64,000 nt of DNA, from contig VGID01000012.1 in assembly GCA_016868035.1 (NCBI GenBank), forward strand, positions 1 through 64,000, in the 5' to 3' direction. Below the pieces are notes generated by a model. The model did no database searches and was not told the origin of the DNA. It worked only from the letters and a program-made list of their open reading frames with translations. Position numbers and translations under genes: made by a program. Below are positions 33,242-42,084 of this stretch, piece by piece. The stretch's first letter is position 1, and each line of letters opens with the position of its first letter. The DNA comes from Betaproteobacteria bacterium (GTDB lineage Bacteria; Pseudomonadota; Gammaproteobacteria; Burkholderiales; SG8-41).

Positions 33242-34321
33242 ATGGAGAAACAGCGCCAGGTCCCGGTGGAGTTCGCCAACGTCTCGCTCTCCTACGGCGC
33301 GACACGGGTTCTGCACGACGTGAGCGTCACGATCGAGCCGGGCGAGTTTTTCGCGCTGCTGGGCCCCTCAGGGTCGGGAAAGTCAACGCTGCTGCGCCTG
33401 CTCGCCGGCTTCCTGCAGCCGGACACCGGGACGATTCGCGTCGCGGGCGCGGACATCACCCGCGTCTCCCCCTGGGATCGCGACATCGGGATGGTGTTCC
33501 AGAACTACGCGCTGTGGCCGCACATGACGGTCGCGCAGAACGTCGCCTTCGGACTCGTCGAGCGCAAGCTCCCGCGCGCGGAGATCGAGACCCGCGTGGC
33601 CGCCGCCCTCGAACTCGTCGGGCTGAAGGAATTCGGCGCGCGCCGCCCGGGCCAGCTCTCGGGCGGCCAGCAGCAGCGCGTCGCGCTCGCGCGCACCATC
33701 GCGATCGAGCCCAAGGTGCTGCTGCTCGACGAGCCGCTGTCCAATCTCGACGCCAAGCTGCGCGTGCACATGCGCACGGAGCTCTTCGAGCTCCAGCGCA
33801 AGCTCGGGATCACCACCATCTTCGTGACGCACGACCAAGAGGAGGCGCTCTCGATCTCGGACCGCGTCGCGGTGCTCGACGGGGGCGTGATCCAGCAGGT
33901 GGGCTCGCCCATGGAGCTCTACGACAATCCCGCCAATCGCTTCATCGCCAATTTCGTGGGCACCATCAACCTGCTGCGCGGCACGCTCGAGCGCGACGGC
34001 GAGCGCGGCGTGTTCCGCTCTCCGGTGCTGGGCGAGGTTCCGCTCGGCAGGACGGCCGCGCCGGCCGGTTCGGCCGAGATCGCCGTGCGCCCGCACACGC
34101 TCAAGCTCGTTGCCCCGGATGCGCCGGACGAGCCCGGGCGCAGCTGGGTCGCGGGGACGGTGGCCGAGCGCGAATTCCTGGGAGAGTTCGTGCGCTACAC
34201 GCTGCGCGTGGGCAACGCCGAGCTGGTTGCCGACCAGCCGCATTTCATCGGCGAGCGCGGCTTCGCCCCGGGCGTCGCCGTCAAGGTGGGGGTCAACCCC
34301 GCGCAGGTGAAGATCCTCTAA
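33242..34321 (+). CDS. ABC transporter ATP-binding protein (Fe3+/spermidine type)
   Basis: 359 residues. Walker A is G-P-S-G-S-G-K-S-T (41-49), the signature is L-S-G-G-Q-Q-Q-R (about 140-147), and Walker B is L-L-L-D-E-P-L-S-N-L-D, followed by the switch His in T-H-D-Q-E-E-A. The C-terminal 110 residues form a TOBE-like regulatory domain, including A-V-R-P-H-T-L-K-L. This is the energising subunit for the upstream permease and binding protein. The ATG at 33242 sits one base after the permease stop, so the genes are translationally linked. A hairpin follows its stop. Confidence 0.95.
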   Translation: MEKQRQVPVEFANVSLSYGATRVLHDVSVTIEPGEFFALLGPSGSGKSTLLRLLAGFLQPDTGTIRVAGADITRVSPWDRDIGMVFQNYALWPHMTVAQNVAFGLVERKLPRAEIETRVAAALELVGLKEFGARRPGQLSGGQQQRVALARTIAIEPKVLLLDEPLSNLDAKLRVHMRTELFELQRKLGITTIFVTHDQEEALSISDRVAVLDGGVIQQVGSPMELYDNPANRFIANFVGTINLLRGTLERDGERGVFRSPVLGEVPLGRTAAPAGSAEIAVRPHTLKLVAPDAPDEPGRSWVAGTVAEREFLGEFVRYTLRVGNAELVADQPHFIGERGFAPGVAVKVGVNPAQVKIL

Positions 34322-34323
34322 CA

Positions 34324-34349
34324 CGGTGAAACGCACGCGCGTTTCACCG
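34324..34349. terminator. Perfect hairpin between convergent genes
   Basis: An 11-bp perfect stem (cggtgaaacgc with gcgtttcaccg) and a 4-nt loop begin 3 nt after the ABC ATPase stop and end 11 nt before the stop of the convergent permease gene. No T-run follows on either strand, so it may be a Rho-assisted or bidirectional stop or a 3'-end stabiliser. Confidence 0.55.
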
Positions 34350-34360
34350 CGTCAGAACAT

Positions 34361-35719
34361 CTACGCTGCTCGCCGCCTGGCGAGCGCCAGCACCGGCAGC
34401 CCGGTCGCGAGCATTGCCATGCCCACGATCGCGCCGATGCTGCCCGGGTCGAGGCTCATCGCGTAGTTGAAGCTCGAGTAGAGCATGTAGGCCGCGGTCA
34501 AGCAGAACAGCGCCGGTGTCACCGGGTAGAGCGGCACCCGGAACGGATCTGCGCTGGCGGGCGACTGCCGGCGCAATAGAAACAGCGAGATGCCGGTCAG
34601 CATGAAGAACAGCCAGAACGCCGGCGCCGTGTACGCGACCATGGTGGTGAACCCGTCTGGCGTGAGCGAGGCGAGCGCGACGAGCGCGAGCGCGATCGCT
34701 CCTTGCACGAGCAGGGCGTTGCCCGGCGCGGCGGATTTCTCGTCCCACCGCCCCAGCGCGCGGAAAATGCGGAAGTCGCGCCCCAGCGCGTAGTTGGTGC
34801 GCGCGCCGGTGAACACGGTCGCGTTGAGCGTCGAGAGCGACGCCGACACCACCACGATGGACAGCAGCCAGGCTCCCGCGTCTCCCCACGCGACCCGCAT
34901 CAGGTCCGCCGCGACCGCGCTGGATGCCTTCATGCCGCCGAGCCCGAGCGCGTTGAGGTAGGCGAGATTGAGCAGCAGGTAGAGCGTGGTGATCACGACG
35001 ATGCCGATGATGAGCGCGCGCACGACGTTGCGCTTCGCCTCCCGGATCTCGGCGCTGAGGTAGGCGGCCTCGTTCCATCCCCCGTAGGTAAGCAGCACGA
35101 AGATCAGCGCGAGCCCGCCGAAGAACGGCACCTCCGCCTGCGCCGGCGCCGGCGCAGCCGCCGGGGCCGCGGAGGCCGTGAGGCCGCCCGCCACCACCGC
35201 GAGGATGGCGAGCGCGAGCGCGACGGTGAGCGTGTTCTGCACCCATTTGCTCCGGGTCGTGCCGGTGACGTTCAAAGCGGTGATCGCGGCGACCGCGAGC
35301 CCGGCGTAGATGCCCGAGCTGTAGGCCCCGAGCGGCACGAGCCGCGTCGCGTAGTCGCCGAACACGAAGGCGATCGCGGCGATTGCCCCGGTCTGGATGA
35401 CCGTCATGCGCGCCCATGCGAAGAGAAATCCGAGCCAGTCCCCGTAGGCACGGTTGAGGAAGTGGTACTCGCCGCCCGCGTTGGGATGCGAGCTCGCGAG
35501 TTCCGCGTAGCAAAGCGCACCGATCAGGGAAATCACGCCGCCCGCGATCCAGATCGCGATGAACGCGGTCTCGCTCCCCACGTTGCCGGCGACGATGGAC
35601 GGCGCCTTGAAGATCCCCACCCCGACGACGATGCCGACGATCATCGCCACCGCGTCGAACACGGTGAGCGTCGGGCGCGGCGCGCCTCCCGCGCCCGGGG
35701 CCTGCGCGGGCGCGCTCAT
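34361..35719 (-). CDS. APC-superfamily amino acid permease
   Basis: 452 residues with about 12 hydrophobic helices. The N-terminal V-G-I-V-V-G-V-G-I-F-K-A-P-S block corresponds to helix 1 of LAT/APC transporters (substrate backbone contact), and G-G-W-N-E-A-A-Y-L-S-A-E and T-G-A-R-T-N-Y-A-L-G follow in helices 6 and 8. It is an inner-membrane amino acid or polyamine transporter of unknown specificity. Its ATG overlaps the stop of a methyltransferase-like gene (ATGA), so the two are translationally coupled. It is the last gene of the methyltransferase-like array on this strand. Confidence 0.9.
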   Translation of the reverse strand: MSAPAQAPGAGGAPRPTLTVFDAVAMIVGIVVGVGIFKAPSIVAGNVGSETAFIAIWIAGGVISLIGALCYAELASSHPNAGGEYHFLNRAYGDWLGFLFAWARMTVIQTGAIAAIAFVFGDYATRLVPLGAYSSGIYAGLAVAAITALNVTGTTRSKWVQNTLTVALALAILAVVAGGLTASAAPAAAPAPAQAEVPFFGGLALIFVLLTYGGWNEAAYLSAEIREAKRNVVRALIIGIVVITTLYLLLNLAYLNALGLGGMKASSAVAADLMRVAWGDAGAWLLSIVVVSASLSTLNATVFTGARTNYALGRDFRIFRALGRWDEKSAAPGNALLVQGAIALALVALASLTPDGFTTMVAYTAPAFWLFFMLTGISLFLLRRQSPASADPFRVPLYPVTPALFCLTAAYMLYSSFNYAMSLDPGSIGAIVGMAMLATGLPVLALARRRAA

Positions 35720-36639
35720 CGGAATGCTCCCGCCAGAGCGGGAGCGACGGCGCTCATGCGCGCTTCGCCGCGCGCCGTGAGCTTCGCGCGCCACGGCGTG
35801 ACCCGCTGGCCCGCGCCCTCGCCTATGGTCACCGTTCCTTCGATGACATCGTCCTTGACCCAGCCGCGGAAGCGGTGGCTCACCAGGCTGCCGCCGATGG
35901 TCGCGTTCAGGGGGAAGTTCATCTCCTCGCCGTTGAGCCGGATCTGCGGCAGACGGAACTCGCGCTGGTCTATCCGCACGCTGCCTTGCACCACCTGGTA
36001 GCGCTGCTCGAACGCGAACTGATAGGCGACGGTGCGGCCGCCGACCGGCAGCTGCGACTCCCAGCGCCCGGCGACCCGGGCCGGTACGACCCACAGGTAG
36101 ACGTAGCTCTTGCCCGGATCGCCGACCGTCTTCTCCGGGACGATCAGGATCCTCTCGTCGTCCGGGTCCCAGTCGCCCATCGCGTAGTCGTGGGCCACCA
36201 CGCGCGTGCCGGGCTTGAGCGAGAGCAGCTTCGGGCGCAGCTTCAAGTTCATCTCGGGCAGCAGGTAGCTCGTGATCACCGTCGCGGAGCCGAGATCGGT
36301 CTCGAACAGGTTCTGCTCGATGAAGCGCGCGCGATCGGCTACTCCTTCCTTGCTGGCACGCTCGTTGGCCAGCTTGTTGAGATGGGTGTCGAGATCCACG
36401 CCGAATCCGCGCGCGCCGAATTGCTTCGCGGCCGTGACCACGATGCGCCCGTCGCCCGAGCCCAGATCGATCACGTAGTCCTTGGGACCGACCTTCGCCA
36501 TCTGCAGCATCTCGTCCACGACGATCTGCGGCGTGGGCACGTACACGACGTCGCCCCTGCCATCCTGCGCGCCGGCGCCCGGCGCTGCGAGCGCGAGCGC
36601 CACGGCGAATCCGCGAACCCAACGCGTTACCCGATCCAT
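35716..36639 (-). CDS. Exported SAM-methyltransferase-like protein, array copy 1
   Basis: 307 residues from the ATG at 36639, preceded by gaaaggg. A signal peptide (F-A-V-A-L-A-L-A-A-P-G-A-G-A-Q, about 11-25) is followed by Y-V-P-T-P-Q-I-V-V-D-E-M-L, the SAM motif D-L-G-S-G-D-G-R (58-65), A-A-K-Q-F-G-A-R-G-F-G-V-D-L-D, and S-Y-L-L-P-E-M...L-K-P-G-T-R-V-V-A-H-D-Y. The last 120 residues are a beta-rich domain ending near V-T-P-W-R-A-K-L. The Rossmann part resembles DOT1/FAM173-type lysine methyltransferases (inference). An exported SAM enzyme is odd because SAM is cytosolic. Coupled to the APC permease by ATGA. Confidence 0.82.
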   Translation of the reverse strand: MDRVTRWVRGFAVALALAAPGAGAQDGRGDVVYVPTPQIVVDEMLQMAKVGPKDYVIDLGSGDGRIVVTAAKQFGARGFGVDLDTHLNKLANERASKEGVADRARFIEQNLFETDLGSATVITSYLLPEMNLKLRPKLLSLKPGTRVVAHDYAMGDWDPDDERILIVPEKTVGDPGKSYVYLWVVPARVAGRWESQLPVGGRTVAYQFAFEQRYQVVQGSVRIDQREFRLPQIRLNGEEMNFPLNATIGGSLVSHRFRGWVKDDVIEGTVTIGEGAGQRVTPWRAKLTARGEARMSAVAPALAGAFR

Positions 36640-36762
36640 ATCGAACCCTTTCTCATCAGAACCCGTCTCGAAAAATCCCGGCTCTCCGGTGTCGATGTCA
36701 TCGGCGTCCATCGGCACCGTGCCGCCCGCATTATCCCATCAACCCGCCGCGCGGCGCCGCAT

Positions 36763-37623
36763 TCACCGTTTGATTCTCACCGCGCGCCACTTCGCGACGC
36801 GGCGCTGCATGCCCACCCCGCGCGTCACCTCGCCTTCGATGACGTCCCCGCTCACCCGGCCCTCGAAGTACAGCGCGGACTCGCCCTCGCCCGCGTCGGC
36901 GTCGGTCATCACGAAGCTCAGACGCTCGCCCGCGATTCGCGCCTCCCACACCATCGCCGGCGCGCCGTCGAGGCGCCCGTGCGCGCTCACCTGCTGGTAG
37001 CGCTGCGTGAATTCCAGATCGAGCTTGCGCGCCGCCGCCGGCAACTCGATGCTGGTGCGCCACACGCCCGCAACCTGCGCGGGCACGATCCAGAGGTAGA
37101 CGTTCTTGCGCACCGACGTGGTCTGGTCGGGCTTCCAGTCGCCCAGGTCGAAATCGTGCGAGACGACGCGCGTGCCAGGCTTGAGCGCGAGCAGCCGGTC
37201 GCGCAGCTTCAGCATGACGCCCGGCAGCAGGTAGGTCGTGATCACGCTCGCCGGACTGAGGTCGGTCTTGAAGAGATCCTGCTGGAGGAACTGGACGCGG
37301 TCCGCCACGCCGGCCTGCCGCGCAGACTCCTCGGACTGGATGACGAGGTTGAAATCGAGATCCACGCCCAGGCCGCGCGCGCCGAATTTCCGCGCCGCCG
37401 TGATCACGATGCGCCCGTCGCCGGAGCCGAGATCGATCACGAAATCCTTGGCGGTGACCCCGGCGAGCCGCAGCATCTCGTCCACGGTGAGCTGCGCGGT
37501 GGGCACGAACGGCACGTCGTGCGGGAAGCCGCGCTCCTGGGCGTGCGAGGGCGCGAGCGGAACGGCAAGGACCGCGCACAGCAGGGCGCAAAGAACGGCC
37601 GGAACCGCCCGTGCTCCCATCAT
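36763..37623 (-). CDS. Exported SAM-methyltransferase-like protein, array copy 2
   Basis: 286 residues. A clear signal peptide (V-L-C-A-L-L-C-A-V-L-A-V-P-L-A-P-S-H-A-Q, 10-29) precedes F-V-P-T-A-Q-L-T-V-D-E-M-L (P-T-A-Q instead of P-T-P-Q) and D-L-G-S-G-D-G-R (64-71), then F-G-A-R-G-L-G-V-D-L-D and T-Y-L-L-P-G-V. The C-terminal domain ends R-V-A-K-W-R-A-V-R. The ATG at 37623 overlaps the TGA of copy 3; a second ATG directly follows. A 123-nt gap separates it from copy 1, the only large gap within the downstream half of the array. Confidence 0.82.
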   Translation of the reverse strand: MMGARAVPAVLCALLCAVLAVPLAPSHAQERGFPHDVPFVPTAQLTVDEMLRLAGVTAKDFVIDLGSGDGRIVITAARKFGARGLGVDLDFNLVIQSEESARQAGVADRVQFLQQDLFKTDLSPASVITTYLLPGVMLKLRDRLLALKPGTRVVSHDFDLGDWKPDQTTSVRKNVYLWIVPAQVAGVWRTSIELPAAARKLDLEFTQRYQQVSAHGRLDGAPAMVWEARIAGERLSFVMTDADAGEGESALYFEGRVSGDVIEGEVTRGVGMQRRVAKWRAVRIKR

Positions 37624-38477
37624 CCCTCTTCCGCTCCGGAAACGATGCGCGTCGCGCGCCAGCGGCTCGCGACGAGCTGCGGCCCGGTGCCCGAGCGCAC
37701 CACGCCTTCCATCGCCGCGCCCCGGACCTGCCCCTCGAAGCGGTGGCTCGTCTGCCCGGTCACCAGCACGAACTGGATGCGGTCTCCAGAGAGCCGCGCC
37801 TCGAAAGCGGGCAGGAAGCCGCCCGAGAGGTGCGCGCCACCGCGTATTTCCTGGTAGCGCTGCTCCAGGCGCAGCTCGTACTCGCCCTCGCCCCCGGGCA
37901 GCGTCGCAGTGAGCTGCCACCGGCCGGCAACCTGCGCCGGCACGACGTAGAGATAATAGGTCTTGGATATGGTGACGCGCCGGTCCGCCTTCCAGTCGGA
38001 GAAGCCGTAATCGTGCGCGACGATGCGCGTGCCGGGCCGCAATTCCGCGAGCAGCCTGGGCTTGAGCCGCTCGACCAGGGGAGTGAGCAGATACATGGTG
38101 ACGACCGTGCCGGCCCGCAGGTCGGCCGTGAGCACGTCGCCGTGCCGGAATTCCACCCGCTCCGCCACGCCGGCCCGCCGGGCGTTCGCGCGGCTCTCCT
38201 CGACGAGCGCGGGATCGATCTCGATGCCCAGGCCGCGCGCGCCCCAGTCGCGCGCCGCGGCGATCACCACGCGCCCGTCTCCGGAGCCGAGATCGACGAC
38301 CAGGTCTTCCGCGCGCACCTCCGCGAGCCGCAGCATCTCATCCACCGCGACATGGGTGGAGGCGAGATACGGTGTCGGGATGTCGGGCAGGCCGGCGGCA
38401 GCGCCAGGGCCGGCAGCCACCGCCGCAGCGAGCATGCATGCGGCCGCCGCCGTGGACCGCGCCCGCCCCTGCGCCAT
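37620..38477 (-). CDS. Exported SAM-methyltransferase-like protein, array copy 3
   Basis: 285 residues with an Ala-rich signal peptide (about 9-29), then T-H-V-A-V-D-E-M-L, D-L-G-S-G-D-G-R-V-V-I (62-72), G-I-E-I-D-P and V-T-M-Y-L-L-T-P. Copy 3 departs most from the others at the front, where P-T-P-Y-L-A-S-T-H replaces the Y-V-P-T-P-Q-x-V-V run, and it has T-P instead of the usual L-L-P. The C-terminal domain is intact, with H-R-F-E-G-Q-V-R-G-A-A-M-E-G-V-V. Its start abuts the copy 4 stop (TAG-ATG) and its stop overlaps copy 2, so translation is coupled on both sides. Confidence 0.82.
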   Translation of the reverse strand: MAQGRARSTAAAACMLAAAVAAGPGAAAGLPDIPTPYLASTHVAVDEMLRLAEVRAEDLVVDLGSGDGRVVIAAARDWGARGLGIEIDPALVEESRANARRAGVAERVEFRHGDVLTADLRAGTVVTMYLLTPLVERLKPRLLAELRPGTRIVAHDYGFSDWKADRRVTISKTYYLYVVPAQVAGRWQLTATLPGGEGEYELRLEQRYQEIRGGAHLSGGFLPAFEARLSGDRIQFVLVTGQTSHRFEGQVRGAAMEGVVRSGTGPQLVASRWRATRIVSGAEEG

Positions 38478-39404
38478 CTATTTCGCGACCTGCGGCGCGG
38501 GTGCGTCGGTATGGCGCGGAGGCCATGCCTCGACGCGTGCGGCGCTCCAGCCGATTTCCTGCGATTGCGCGCCGCGCACGACGCGGACCGTGCCCTTGAT
38601 CGCGTCGCCGGCGATGCGTCCGGAAAACTCGTATCGCACCGCTGCCGCGCCACTGCCGGAAGCCGCCGCGAACCCGATACGCTCGCCCGCGAGCACCCCG
38701 TTTTCGATGGCCATGCCTTGCCCGGACACGGTGAGCCTGCCGTTCAGTTTCTGGAACTGCTGGTCGAGCGATAGCTCGAAGGGCGCCGGTCCCCCGTCCA
38801 GGCCGAGCTCCCAGCGCCAGCGCCCTGCCGCGCTCGCCGGCACTACCCAGTACAGGATCTTGCTGGTTTTTTTCAGTCCGACCGGCTTGTCCGGCGCGTC
38901 GACCTCGATCTGGAAATCGGGCTGCCATTCGCCCAGGTCGTAATCGTGCGACACGATGCGCGCGCCGGGCTTCAACTCGGCGAGCAGCTTGGGCCTGACC
39001 ATCAGGACCACCTCGGGCAGCAGGTACATCGTGAGCACCGTCGCGCGGCTGACATCGGTCTGGTAGAGATCGCGCGCGTAGAACGCGGCCCGCTTCGCCA
39101 CCCCGGCCTGCGCCGCGAGCTTCTTGCTGCGCTCCACGAGCCGCGGATCGATGTCCACGCCGAAGCCGCGCGCGCCGAATTTCTTCGCCGCGGTGATCAC
39201 GATACGCCCGTCGCCCGAGCCGAGGTCCACCACGAAATCGTTGGGCCCCACGCTCGCCACCTCGAGCATCTTGTCCACCACGCTCTGCGGGGTGGGCACA
39301 TACGGCGAGTCGCCGTAATCCTGGGCGAGCGCCACGCCCGCGGCGAGGCCCGCCGCCGCGAACGACCAGCCGAGCCGCCTCCGGAGCGAGCCGCAGTTCT
39401 TCAT
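38478..39404 (-). CDS. Exported SAM-methyltransferase-like protein, array copy 4
   Basis: 308 residues from the ATG at 39404, which overlaps the TGA of copy 5. The N-terminus M-K-N-C-G-S-L-R-R-R-L-G-W-S and an Ala-rich hydrophobic core end at A-L-A-Q-D (about 25-29). Then come Y-V-P-T-P-Q-S-V-V-D-K-M-L, D-L-G-S-G-D-G-R-I-V-I-T-A-A (60-73) and F-G-A-R-G-F-G-V-D-I-D-P. Y-W-V-V-P-A-S-A-A-G-R-W starts the beta-rich domain. A C-terminal extension after the usual end (E-A-W-P-P-R-H-T-D-A) is unique to this copy. Two Arg pairs in the leader make Tat export conceivable. Confidence 0.83.
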   Translation of the reverse strand: MKNCGSLRRRLGWSFAAAGLAAGVALAQDYGDSPYVPTPQSVVDKMLEVASVGPNDFVVDLGSGDGRIVITAAKKFGARGFGVDIDPRLVERSKKLAAQAGVAKRAAFYARDLYQTDVSRATVLTMYLLPEVVLMVRPKLLAELKPGARIVSHDYDLGEWQPDFQIEVDAPDKPVGLKKTSKILYWVVPASAAGRWRWELGLDGGPAPFELSLDQQFQKLNGRLTVSGQGMAIENGVLAGERIGFAAASGSGAAAVRYEFSGRIAGDAIKGTVRVVRGAQSQEIGWSAARVEAWPPRHTDAPAPQVAK

Positions 39405-40354
39405 TTCGGGGTCTCCACGAAGCGCACGGCGTAGGGGTCCGCCCGCACAGGGGCCGCCGCTCCCCGTACCGTGCGCCGCGCATTCCATTCGATCTGGGCG
39501 GTGACGCGCGCGCCCGATACCGCGACCGTGCCGGCAATGGTATCGGCCTCGACCTTTCCGGTGAACTCGTGCTTCACCGGCGCGCCGTCCAGCTCCGCGG
39601 TGAAGTTGAAGCGGATCTCGTCACCGCGCAGGCGCGCGCCCTGCACCCGGATCGTGCGGCCGCCGAGCCGCACGGAGCCGGAGATTTCCTGGAAGCGCTG
39701 TTCCAGCGTCACTTCGTAGGAGTGCGGCTTGCCGGCCACCGGAAACTGCCATTGCCAGGTGCCGGAAACCTGCGCGGGCACGATCCAGAAATAGATCTCG
39801 CTCCTGCCGCCGGCCCCGCCGTACTTGTCCTTGCTTTCCACCGTGACGTGGGTATCGGGCTTCCACTCCTCCATGGAAAAATCGTGCGAGACCAGCCGCG
39901 TGCCGGGCTTGAGCTGGAGCAGTCGCGGGCGCAGCTCCAGGTTGACGCGCGGCAGCAGGTACATCGTGATCACGGTCGCCTCGCTCAAATCGGTCTCGAA
40001 GAGGTCGCGCTGATAGAACGCGACCTTGTCGCTCACGCCCGCCTTGCGCGCGTTCTCGACGCTCTCGGTGATGCGCTGCGGGTTGAGATCCACGCCGAAG
40101 CCGCGCGCGCCGAATTTCCTCGCCGCGGTGATCACGATGCGCCCGTCGCCCGAGCCGAGATCGATCACGTAGTCCCTCGGCGTGACCTTGGCGATCTGCA
40201 ACATCCGCTCCACCACGTCCTGCGGCGTCGGCACGTAGGGAACGCTCGGCTCCCCGCCCCAGGCCGGGGCGAGCGCCAGGCCGGACACGGCGGCCGCGGC
40301 GGTCAGGCACCGCCGCACAACGCTCGATACTCGATCACACGATGTGGACTGCAC
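39401..40354 (-). CDS. Exported SAM-methyltransferase-like protein, array copy 5 (promoter-proximal)
   Basis: 317 residues from a GTG at 40354 with an excellent agaggagg ribosome-binding site 6 nt upstream. The leader contains V-R-R-C-L-T-A-A-A-A-V-S-G-L-A-L-A-P-A-W. It is followed by Y-V-P-T-P-Q-D-V-V-E-R-M-L, D-L-G-S-G-D-G-R-I-V-I (65-75), V-D-L-N-P-Q-R and M-Y-L-L-P-R-V. The beta-rich domain carries H-E-F-T-G-K-V-E-A-D-T-I-A-G-T-V. This is the first gene of a five-gene methyltransferase-like run that ends in the APC permease. It is divergent from the spermidine-synthase-like gene across a 109-nt gap. Confidence 0.84.
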   Translation of the reverse strand: MQSTSCDRVSSVVRRCLTAAAAVSGLALAPAWGGEPSVPYVPTPQDVVERMLQIAKVTPRDYVIDLGSGDGRIVITAARKFGARGFGVDLNPQRITESVENARKAGVSDKVAFYQRDLFETDLSEATVITMYLLPRVNLELRPRLLQLKPGTRLVSHDFSMEEWKPDTHVTVESKDKYGGAGGRSEIYFWIVPAQVSGTWQWQFPVAGKPHSYEVTLEQRFQEISGSVRLGGRTIRVQGARLRGDEIRFNFTAELDGAPVKHEFTGKVEADTIAGTVAVSGARVTAQIEWNARRTVRGAAAPVRADPYAVRFVETPK

Positions 40355-40463
40355 GGATCACCTCCTCTGGTCTGCTCGGCACCGTCCTCCTCGTCGGCAT
40401 TGTGTTCCTGCGTTATATTGGCAGGCTCGAAAACGGTGAATTATACCCGACTGATTCCCGGAC

Positions 40464-42065
40464 ATGCTCTACGCCATCATCTTCGTCTCGGGCGCCGCGG
40501 TGCTCGCGCTCGAGCTGCTTGCCTCGCGCATCATGACGCCCTATTTCGGGGTGAGCCTCTACATCTGGACCGGCATACTCTCGATCACGCTCGTTGCGCT
40601 CGCGCTCGGCTACTGGGCCGGCGGACGGTTCGCCGGATTTCGCTCCGGCGCGAGCGTCGAGCGGCTCACGCAGCTCTTCGCGCTGATGCCCGCCGCCGCC
40701 GCTTTCGCCATCGTCGCCGCGTGCCTCGCGTATCCCTACCTGTTCGCCGGGCTCGCAGCCATGGACCTGGTGCTGGGAGCGTTCGCAGCGTGCCTGATCC
40801 TGCTCTTCGTGCCGCTGGTCGCGGTCTCCGCGATGAACCCGCTGCTGGTGGCGATACTGCTCGCGCGCGGCGCGGGGCGCGGGGGAGATGCCGGCGCCGG
40901 CCGGGTCTTCTTCGTGAGCACCATCGGCTCGGTCGCGGGCGTGCTGGTGACCGCTTTCGGCCTCATTCCCAACTTCAGCAATTTTTCCGCCACGCTGACG
41001 GTGGCGCTCATGCTCGCGCTGCTCTCGCTCGCCGCCGCCGTGCGCGCGCCCGCTTCGCTCGGGGCGCGCCGCAAGCTCGGCCTCGCCGCCGGGGGCGCGA
41101 CACTCGCCGCCGCACTGATGCTGTGGCAGGCCGATGCCTACGTCGGCCGCATGTGGCCGGCGAACCACGGGGGCAGGACGTGGCGCGTCGAGGCGCGCAT
41201 CAATTCTCTCTTCGGCACGGTGAAGATCCTGCGCAGCGATCCCGATCCGGTCACCGGCGGATTCGTGCGCATCTACTTCCAGGACGGGCTGATCCAGAAT
41301 ACCGTCGCCTCGGACGGGCGCTCGCTTTCCTACTACACCTACGCGCTCGAGGCGCTGGCGCACGCCTACCGCCCGCAAATCGAGCATGCGCTCGTGCTGG
41401 GCCTGGGCGCCGGCATCGTGCCGATGCGCTTCGCGGAACGGGGCGTGCCCGTGGACGCCGTGGAGATCGACCCCGCCTCGCTCGCCGCGGCGCAGCGCTA
41501 TTTCGGCTTCGATCCCTCGCGCGTGCGCGTCGAGCTCGCCGACGCGCGCACGCAGCTGCGCCGCTGCGCCCGGCGCTACGATGTGATCATCGTGGACCTC
41601 TTCCACGGCGACGGCATACCCGATTACCTGGTCACGCGCGATTTCTTCAACGACCTGCGCCGCTGCCTCACCGCGGACGGCATCGCGGTATTCAACACCT
41701 TCGCGGACCTGGCGCTTCCCGATGCCTACGCGCACCTGCTCGCGACGGTGCGCGCCGAGCTGCCCCATATCGTGCTCTACCGGCCCGAGTGGCCGGGGTC
41801 GGCGCACGTGAACAGCTTCCTCGTGGCGAGCGTGCGCCCCCTGCCCCCCGCCCGGCCGGTCGCGCTGGATCACGTCGTGCCACAGCATGCCGCGACGCTC
41901 GCCGCGATGCTCGCGCGCCCCCAAGCGCTGCACCGCGGCCTGCTCGAACACGGCGAGATCGTGACCGACGCGCGCAACCGCGGGGTGCACGACATTGCGG
42001 AGACGCAGGCGAACTACCGGCGCGCCATGGTGGAATCGCTGCCGCGGGCTTTCCTGCTGAACTGA
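40464..42065 (+). CDS. Membrane-fused spermidine synthase-like protein
   Basis: 533 residues. The first 215 contain about six or seven hydrophobic helices (opening L-Y-A-I-I-F-V-S-G-A-A-V-L-A-L-E-L-L). The rest is a soluble spermidine-synthase-type domain with Y-F-Q-D-G-L-I-Q-N (about 272-280), the nucleotide motif L-V-L-G-L-G-A-G-I-V-P, V-D-A-V-E-I-D-P and D-V-I-I-V-D-L-F-H-G-D-G-I-P. Classical enzymes transfer aminopropyl from decarboxylated SAM. Membrane-fused forms are common in bacteria and poorly characterised. It is flanked on both sides by the methyltransferase-like array on the opposite strand and converges with copy 6. It may use the same cofactor family or substrate. Confidence 0.88.
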   Translation: MLYAIIFVSGAAVLALELLASRIMTPYFGVSLYIWTGILSITLVALALGYWAGGRFAGFRSGASVERLTQLFALMPAAAAFAIVAACLAYPYLFAGLAAMDLVLGAFAACLILLFVPLVAVSAMNPLLVAILLARGAGRGGDAGAGRVFFVSTIGSVAGVLVTAFGLIPNFSNFSATLTVALMLALLSLAAAVRAPASLGARRKLGLAAGGATLAAALMLWQADAYVGRMWPANHGGRTWRVEARINSLFGTVKILRSDPDPVTGGFVRIYFQDGLIQNTVASDGRSLSYYTYALEALAHAYRPQIEHALVLGLGAGIVPMRFAERGVPVDAVEIDPASLAAAQRYFGFDPSRVRVELADARTQLRRCARRYDVIIVDLFHGDGIPDYLVTRDFFNDLRRCLTADGIAVFNTFADLALPDAYAHLLATVRAELPHIVLYRPEWPGSAHVNSFLVASVRPLPPARPVALDHVVPQHAATLAAMLARPQALHRGLLEHGEIVTDARNRGVHDIAETQANYRRAMVESLPRAFLLN

Positions 42066-42084
42066 ACGGTCCGCCGCCCGGACT

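Noticed and set aside
40342-40536. A 64-codon plus-strand ORF across the copy 5/spermidine synthase gap
   Set aside because: It has a hydrophobic start, but its second half is out-of-frame translation of the spermidine-synthase-like gene; likely a shadow.
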